DNA from: a bacterium 1xD42-67
GTDB taxonomy: Bacteria > Bacillota > Clostridia > Oscillospirales > Oscillospiraceae
DNA: 43,019 bases
Reading direction: 5' to 3'
Assembly: GCA_003612335.1 (NCBI GenBank)
Contig: RAYO01000033.1
Coordinates: 1 to 43,019, forward strand
Both the position numbers and the translations under genes were made by a program. Of this stretch, positions 40,046-43,019 are shown piece by piece (position 1 is the stretch's first letter; the number at the start of each line of letters is the position of its first letter). Under the pieces are notes generated by a model. The model had not been told where the DNA came from. It saw only the letters and a list, made by a program, of their open reading frames with translations, and did no database searches.

Positions 40046-40436
40046 TCTTATCCACGATAGGGTAGCTGCCACGCAGTCCTGCAAGATCACGGATGGTCCC
40101 ATCCATCCCCTCCAGCAGCAGGGAGCCGGATAGGGCAACCTCCAGGGTGATGATTGTATTAAACCCGTCCAACACCAGATAGTCCGGTGCCTGGAGCAAT
40201 TCCTTCCGCTTCCTGTTCTGCACAGCGCTGGCTGTTGATACGATGCGGGCCAGTGCCATCCGTTGCCGTTCGGAGAGAAGATGGTGGTTGCCTACAAAGG
40301 TGGAGGCGGATTTTGTGTCATATCCACGGTCCATCAGGAATACCAGCTCCTGGGCGGCGGCATTCAATTTTTCGGCGGCCTTTGCTCCAAACTCAACGCT
40401 ATCCTTCGGGACATAGCCGCGTCTGACGATTTCCAT
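39882..40436 (-). CDS. DUF434 domain protein, truncated and running out of frame into amrA
   Basis: The first ~130 residues ([40 protein letters not shown] ... [26 protein letters not shown]) are a good DUF434-type protein. After about residue 130 the frame enters the amrA remnant out of phase, giving a tail ([20 protein letters not shown]) with no family likeness. The natural C-terminus is lost. The protein may still fold in part, but it is more likely a broken gene. The 41-residue zinc-ribbon gene lies 37 bases upstream on the same strand. Confidence 0.65.
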   Translation of the reverse strand: MEIVRRGYVPKDSVEFGAKAAEKLNAAAQELVFLMDRGYDTKSASTFVGNHHLLSERQRMALARIVSTASAVQNRKRKELLQAPDYLVLDGFNTIITLEVALSGSLLLEGMDGTIRDLAGLRGSYPIVDKTIQAVQRGCTGCAGANRLPGAVGCEAVWRHRILRRPKGTAATRFGGRGHCGTAN

Positions 40437-40473
40437 AGCACCCTCACTCGTCCCATAGATTGGCGTTTATACG

Positions 40474-40599
40474 CTACTCAAATTCCTGAATCTCATCCTG
40501 TGTTGCCTCGCGGATACTCTCTTTTCCGCAGTCAGGGCACTGTTTGGCAGGGGCAGTCCGGGAAAACAGAAAGTGGCAGCTATCACACGCATATATCAT
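40474..40599 (-). CDS. 41-residue zinc-ribbon protein
   Basis: A short frame from ATG 40599 to TAG 40474 encodes MIYACDSCHFLFSRTAPAKQ, then CPDCGKESIREATQDEIQEFE. CxxC...CxxC spacing is that of a small rubredoxin-like zinc ribbon. AAGG lies ~10 bases before the ATG. Such tiny ribbons are widespread in Clostridia and are often missed in annotation. It is on the same strand as the DUF434 fragment and amrS, with short spacing, so it is probably co-transcribed. Function unknown. Confidence 0.72.
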   Translation of the reverse strand: MIYACDSCHFLFSRTAPAKQCPDCGKESIREATQDEIQEFE

Positions 40600-40684
40600 T
40601 ATTTTTTTGCCTTACTTTCGTGCCCATTCAGTTTAGCACGGAACGGGGCTTTTTTCAATTCAAAACAAGAAGGAGGCCAGCCAG

Positions 40685-41470
40685 GTGAAATGCTTGCTGA
40701 AGTACCAGTGGGTCAAGCTCCCCCGCAGTCAGATGCCAGCAGGCAAGGGCGTCATGGGCGCCTGGGCGCGGCTGGCCTCCCGTGCGGCCTTCCGCAACGG
40801 GCAGGCTCGCTACTGTGGCTATATCAATCAAGTTACCATTGGCGCCTGGGCAGGAGGCATCGTGGGGCTCAAGAGCATCCTTGGCATCAAAAACCGGAGC
40901 AAGGCCCTGGAGATGATGGACAAGCTGGCCCAGCTGGGCTGCATAGATTATGAGCTGAACCCCAAGACAAAGAAGCTCACCTATCAGATCAAAGACTGGG
41001 TGGTCCAGTGCTCCGGCGAGCCCTGCATGGGCTCCGAGGCCGTCTATGCCACCCAGGGGTATGGCTTCCTATGTCTGCCCCGGAACATTACCCAGCGCCT
41101 CGCGGAAGCGCACTATCACTTTGATGAGTCGGACGCATGGCTGGATCTTTGGTGCCACACAGTATGGCAGGAGCCCGGCAATGCGTTCTCTCATATGGCG
41201 CCTGTTATCCAGTTCGGCAAGTATGGCGCCGTTTTGACCCTGGAAACCCTCGGCCACCGTTGGGGATGGGAGAAGACGAAGGTCTGGCGCTTTTTCAAGA
41301 AGCACGCGGATGCCTTCCCGCTGCAAAAGCTGCCTGGCTCTTTCGGCTGCCTGATCTTTAACACCGGCTACCCAGCAGGAACCTCTTTTACTCTGCCGGA
41401 GTCAGCACAAGTTAAACGTATTTTAGAGGAAATACGCACACCAATAGCGGAAGCGACCATGAGCGGGTGA
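40685..41470 (+). CDS. Conserved integrative-element protein, N-terminal part (frame breaks near the end)
   Basis: GTG at 40685 has AAGGAGG 8 bases before it. The frame codes 261 residues (MKCLLKYQWVKLPRSQMPAGKGVMGAWARLASRAAF...). It resembles a conserved protein of Clostridia conjugative elements that often carries winged-helix-like segments (TLETLGHRWGWEKTKVWRFFKKH). The last residues (TPIAEATMSG) do not fit; the -1 frame continues with the expected NTHTNSGSDHERVNRWVAWYSRKVM. So the complete protein is split by a 1-base shift near 41416-41433. I infer a DNA- or replication-related element function; no catalytic motif is seen. Confidence 0.7.
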   Translation: MKCLLKYQWVKLPRSQMPAGKGVMGAWARLASRAAFRNGQARYCGYINQVTIGAWAGGIVGLKSILGIKNRSKALEMMDKLAQLGCIDYELNPKTKKLTYQIKDWVVQCSGEPCMGSEAVYATQGYGFLCLPRNITQRLAEAHYHFDESDAWLDLWCHTVWQEPGNAFSHMAPVIQFGKYGAVLTLETLGHRWGWEKTKVWRFFKKHADAFPLQKLPGSFGCLIFNTGYPAGTSFTLPESAQVKRILEEIRTPIAEATMSG

Positions 41471-41757
41471 ACCGCTGGGTCGCATGGTATAGCCGTAAGG
41501 TAATGCCGCAGATCCCGCAGCCGCAGTCTGACCCCGCGGTGGAGCAGTGCCGTGTTGCAGTTTCGGGCTGCCCTATTACGCGCGCGTATTTTTCTCCGTG
41601 TAGGCATTGTAAGAGTTTCGTTGAGGACTGCCAGGGTGTAGAGGGAATTTCCCCGGTCGAATTTGAGCTTTTGCCCAGGGCTGGCCCCAAAGCCGGCCCG
41701 CCATTCGATTTTGGAGGTATTGACTATGGCAGATTTGAAGGCGACCCGTTGTGGTGA
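41416..41757 (+). pseudogene. Out-of-frame C-terminal part of the 40685 gene, with zinc-finger-like end
   Basis: From about 41431 the -1 frame reads NTHTNSGSDHERVNRWVAWYSRKVM, then QCRVAVSGCPITRAYFSPCRHCKSFVEDCQG. The Cys spacing (CPITRAYFSPCRHC...C) looks like a metal-binding finger, and the sequence joins naturally to the preceding frame. A GTG at 41467 could allow separate translation by overlapping the stop of the first part (GTGA). The far end overlaps the next gene's start (41726) and may not be native. Confidence 0.55.
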
Positions 41758-42355
41758 GCTGCCGAAAAATGAATTTTCTCCTCAGACGGAGCAGCTGATT
41801 TCGCTGCTGGAGCGCCGGGGGATCGTGGAAGACCACAGCATTGTGAATGAAAAAGCCCGTCAGGCGGAACAGGCTCTGCGCCGCAACATGTACCATAACA
41901 CCCAGATGATGCTCAAGCACTACCGGGACATCGTCTGGGCGCTGGAATGCTTCCCGGAGCAGGTGGCGGAGGAGCTAGACCGCCCGCTGAAGGACTTGGA
42001 CGCCCTACTCAGCATGGTGGATACTCAGCTGGCCATGGGGAACACCCGGCTGGAGCATCGGATGCTGAGTATCAAACAGTCCCGGCTGCTGCTGGACCGG
42101 ATCAACGATGCCCTGACGGTACTGCGGCAGAAGCCGGGGAACGACGAGATGATGTATAATATCATTTTCCAGACCTTTGTCACCCCGGACAAGCTCACGC
42201 ACCAGGAGATCCTGTACCGGCTGGACATCTCGGACCGGCACTACTACCGGCTCCGGCAGCAGGCGGTCAACATCCTCTCCATCCGGCTCTGGACGGCCCC
42301 GGCGGGGTGCCTGGACGCATGGCTGGAGATCCTGACCTTGCTGGAGGGAAACTGA
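41726..42355 (+). CDS. Sigma/ArpU-like element protein
   Basis: A 209-residue helical protein (MADLKATRCGELPKNEFSPQ...). The C-terminal end (LTHQEILYRLDISDRHYYRLRQQAVNILSIRLW) looks like a sigma-region-4 or ArpU-type helix-turn-helix. The central part is a long helical stretch with LLDRINDALTVLRQKPG. Similar genes precede conjugation genes in Clostridia elements and probably act in their regulation. ATG 41726 has GGAGGT 7 bases upstream. It is followed by a promoter and a terminator-like leader. Confidence 0.72.
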   Translation: MADLKATRCGELPKNEFSPQTEQLISLLERRGIVEDHSIVNEKARQAEQALRRNMYHNTQMMLKHYRDIVWALECFPEQVAEELDRPLKDLDALLSMVDTQLAMGNTRLEHRMLSIKQSRLLLDRINDALTVLRQKPGNDEMMYNIIFQTFVTPDKLTHQEILYRLDISDRHYYRLRQQAVNILSIRLWTAPAGCLDAWLEILTLLEGN

Positions 42356-42395
42356 TGGCAGAAAAATGGCAGGAAAATTGGCAGCGCTGCCGCTG

Positions 42396-42425
42396 ATGAC
42401 ATGGGGAGTGTAAATGTGGTATGAT
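42396..42425 (+). promoter_or_regulatory. Promoter upstream of the VirB2-like gene
   Basis: ATGACA (42396-42401), an 18-base spacer and TATGAT (42420-42425), with TG two bases before the -10 region (TGTGGTATGAT). Just upstream, TGGCAG is repeated three times at about 12-base steps (42356-42385), a possible regulator-binding site. Confidence 0.6.
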
Positions 42426-42454
42426 GGTAGCGTCCAAAAGTGGGCACGGGCAGT

Positions 42455-42504
42455 GCGCCGGTCCCGCAGAGAGCCTTTGGCTTCCCTGCGGCCCGGCGCT
42501 TTTT
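42455..42504 (+). terminator. Intrinsic terminator within the leader of the VirB2-like gene
   Basis: GCGCCGG (42455-42461) pairs with CCGGCGC (42493-42499), CCGCAG (42464-42469) with CTGCGG (42486-42491), and an inner GCC-TTT-GGC closes the loop; T5 follows (42500-42504). It is 33 bases before the gene's ATG and after its promoter, so it can only act as an attenuator or riboregulated terminator. Confidence 0.82.
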
Positions 42505-42536
42505 GCTGTCCAGATTATCAGGAAGGAGGAACCTGT

Positions 42537-42917
42537 ATGGCGAAAAAAGAGCACGAGAAGCACACCATCAGCCCCAGATCGGCAAGGCTGCAGCGCCGGG
42601 TACAAGCGGCAGTGTCTGTCTGCTACATGATGCTGCTGACCGCACAGCCTGCCGCAGCAGCCGACACCATGTGGACCCGCTTTTCCACGATCATTGCGGA
42701 CGTCTACGGCCAGCTGGTGGGCATCTCCACTATCGTGGGCGTGACAGCCGCGGCTGTGGCGCTGCTGGTGCGCATGATCTCCCGCAACGAGCGGGCGGTT
42801 GCCGAGGCCACCAGCTGGCTCAAACGGATCGTGGTGACGTGGATTGTCCTCAACACGCTTGGATTCGCGGTGGCATACCTGCAGCCGCTGATCCAGGGTG
42901 GACAGTACACGCCCTAA
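42537..42917 (+). CDS. VirB2/TrbC-like conjugation membrane protein
   Basis: A 126-residue protein. A basic start and hydrophobic segment (VQAAVSVCYMMLLTAQPAAAADTMW) look like a signal peptide, with a likely cut after AAAA. Two membrane helices follow: residues about 59-81 (LVGISTIVGVTAAAVALLVRM) and about 98-117 (RIVVTWIVLNTLGFAVAYL), with a basic loop between. This is the layout of VirB2-type pilins of Gram-positive conjugation systems. AAGGAGG lies before ATG 42537. The rest of the transfer region lies beyond the window. Confidence 0.78.
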   Translation: MAKKEHEKHTISPRSARLQRRVQAAVSVCYMMLLTAQPAAAADTMWTRFSTIIADVYGQLVGISTIVGVTAAAVALLVRMISRNERAVAEATSWLKRIVVTWIVLNTLGFAVAYLQPLIQGGQYTP

Positions 42918-43019
42918 GCAAATGCGGATGAACCAAACACGAAAAAGTCTGCAAAGGAAAAGTCAATAGGAAAATGAAATAAGTTTGAGGACATGGAGGG
43001 AGGCGAAAAAAGGGCAACA
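42918..43019. other. Intergenic end of the window
   Basis: A/T- and purine-rich sequence after the VirB2-like gene. A possible next start (ATG at 42993 with GAGG two bases before it) is cut by the window end, so no gene is called. Nothing else can be supported here. Confidence 0.4.

Noticed and set aside
41413..41470. Programmed -1 frameshift site
   Set aside because: No X-XXY-YYZ heptamer in the zero frame within the overlap; a 1-base mutation is simpler.

Overview
The window looks like a GC-rich chromosome segment from an anaerobic Firmicute of the Clostridia, most likely an Oscillospiraceae/Flavonifractor-type gut bacterium. The evidence is gene order and family content: rplU-prp-rpmA-obg, the yicC-remA-gmk-rpoZ-priA-def-fmt-rsmB-rlmN-prpC-prkC-rsgA block known from Firmicutes, cdaA-cdaR, an S-layer-homology protein, sigma-A type promoters (TTGACA-N17-TATAAT), frequent TTG/GTG starts with strong AGGAGG sites, and a Clostridia-type conjugative element at the right end. 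No rRNA, tRNA or CRISPR array was seen.

Left part (1-10025, mostly +). The 3' end of an S-layer-homology protein with a C-terminal cysteine-peptidase-like domain is followed by the L21/Prp/L27 operon, with a consensus promoter, a probable leader and a strong terminator. Next come a remnant of a sugar acetyltransferase, a flavodoxin, a PPC-domain protein and a YciI protein. A TPR-like membrane protein gene appears to have been inserted exactly at the obg start. After obg come three minus-strand metabolic genes (hbd, a GreA-like factor, ahcY) and a divergent rhomboid-like protein with a zinc ribbon.

Middle (10039-33674, all -). This is one long co-oriented stretch, read from right to left: Lrp regulator, aminotransferase, ThrH phosphatase, a small membrane protein, an EF-Tu-domain-2-like protein, DUF1015 and ispE; then a new promoter driving cdaA-cdaR (c-di-AMP synthesis), an RseC-like protein, DUF5685, a J-domain protein, yicC, remA, gmk, rpoZ, priA, def, fmt, an unknown gene, rsmB, rlmN, prpC, prkC, rsgA and thiI. 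Many genes overlap by 4 bases (ATGA/GTGA), so translation is probably coupled. The content joins nucleotide supply, replication restart, N-terminal formylation and deformylation, rRNA modification, ribosome assembly and Ser/Thr phospho-signalling.

Right part (33808-43019). An Arg-rich unknown protein, canonical greA (with a perfect consensus promoter and a structured 5' leader) and lysS are on the + strand. Beyond lysS the content becomes accessory: DUF5348, an SRAP (HMCES/YedK) protein, a Y-family polymerase, an AmmeMemoRadiSam radical SAM enzyme whose partner gene survives only as a tail fused out of frame to a DUF434 gene, and a 41-residue zinc-ribbon protein. The window ends in a conjugative-element module: a frameshifted conserved element protein, a sigma/ArpU-like protein, and a VirB2-like small membrane protein behind a promoter plus intrinsic-terminator leader.

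The most interesting signals are the direct repeat flanking the gene inserted at obg, the TGTAGGG-hairpin repeat family at three loci, the DUF434/AmrA deletion junction beside the 41-residue zinc-ribbon gene, and the terminator-containing leader of the transfer module.
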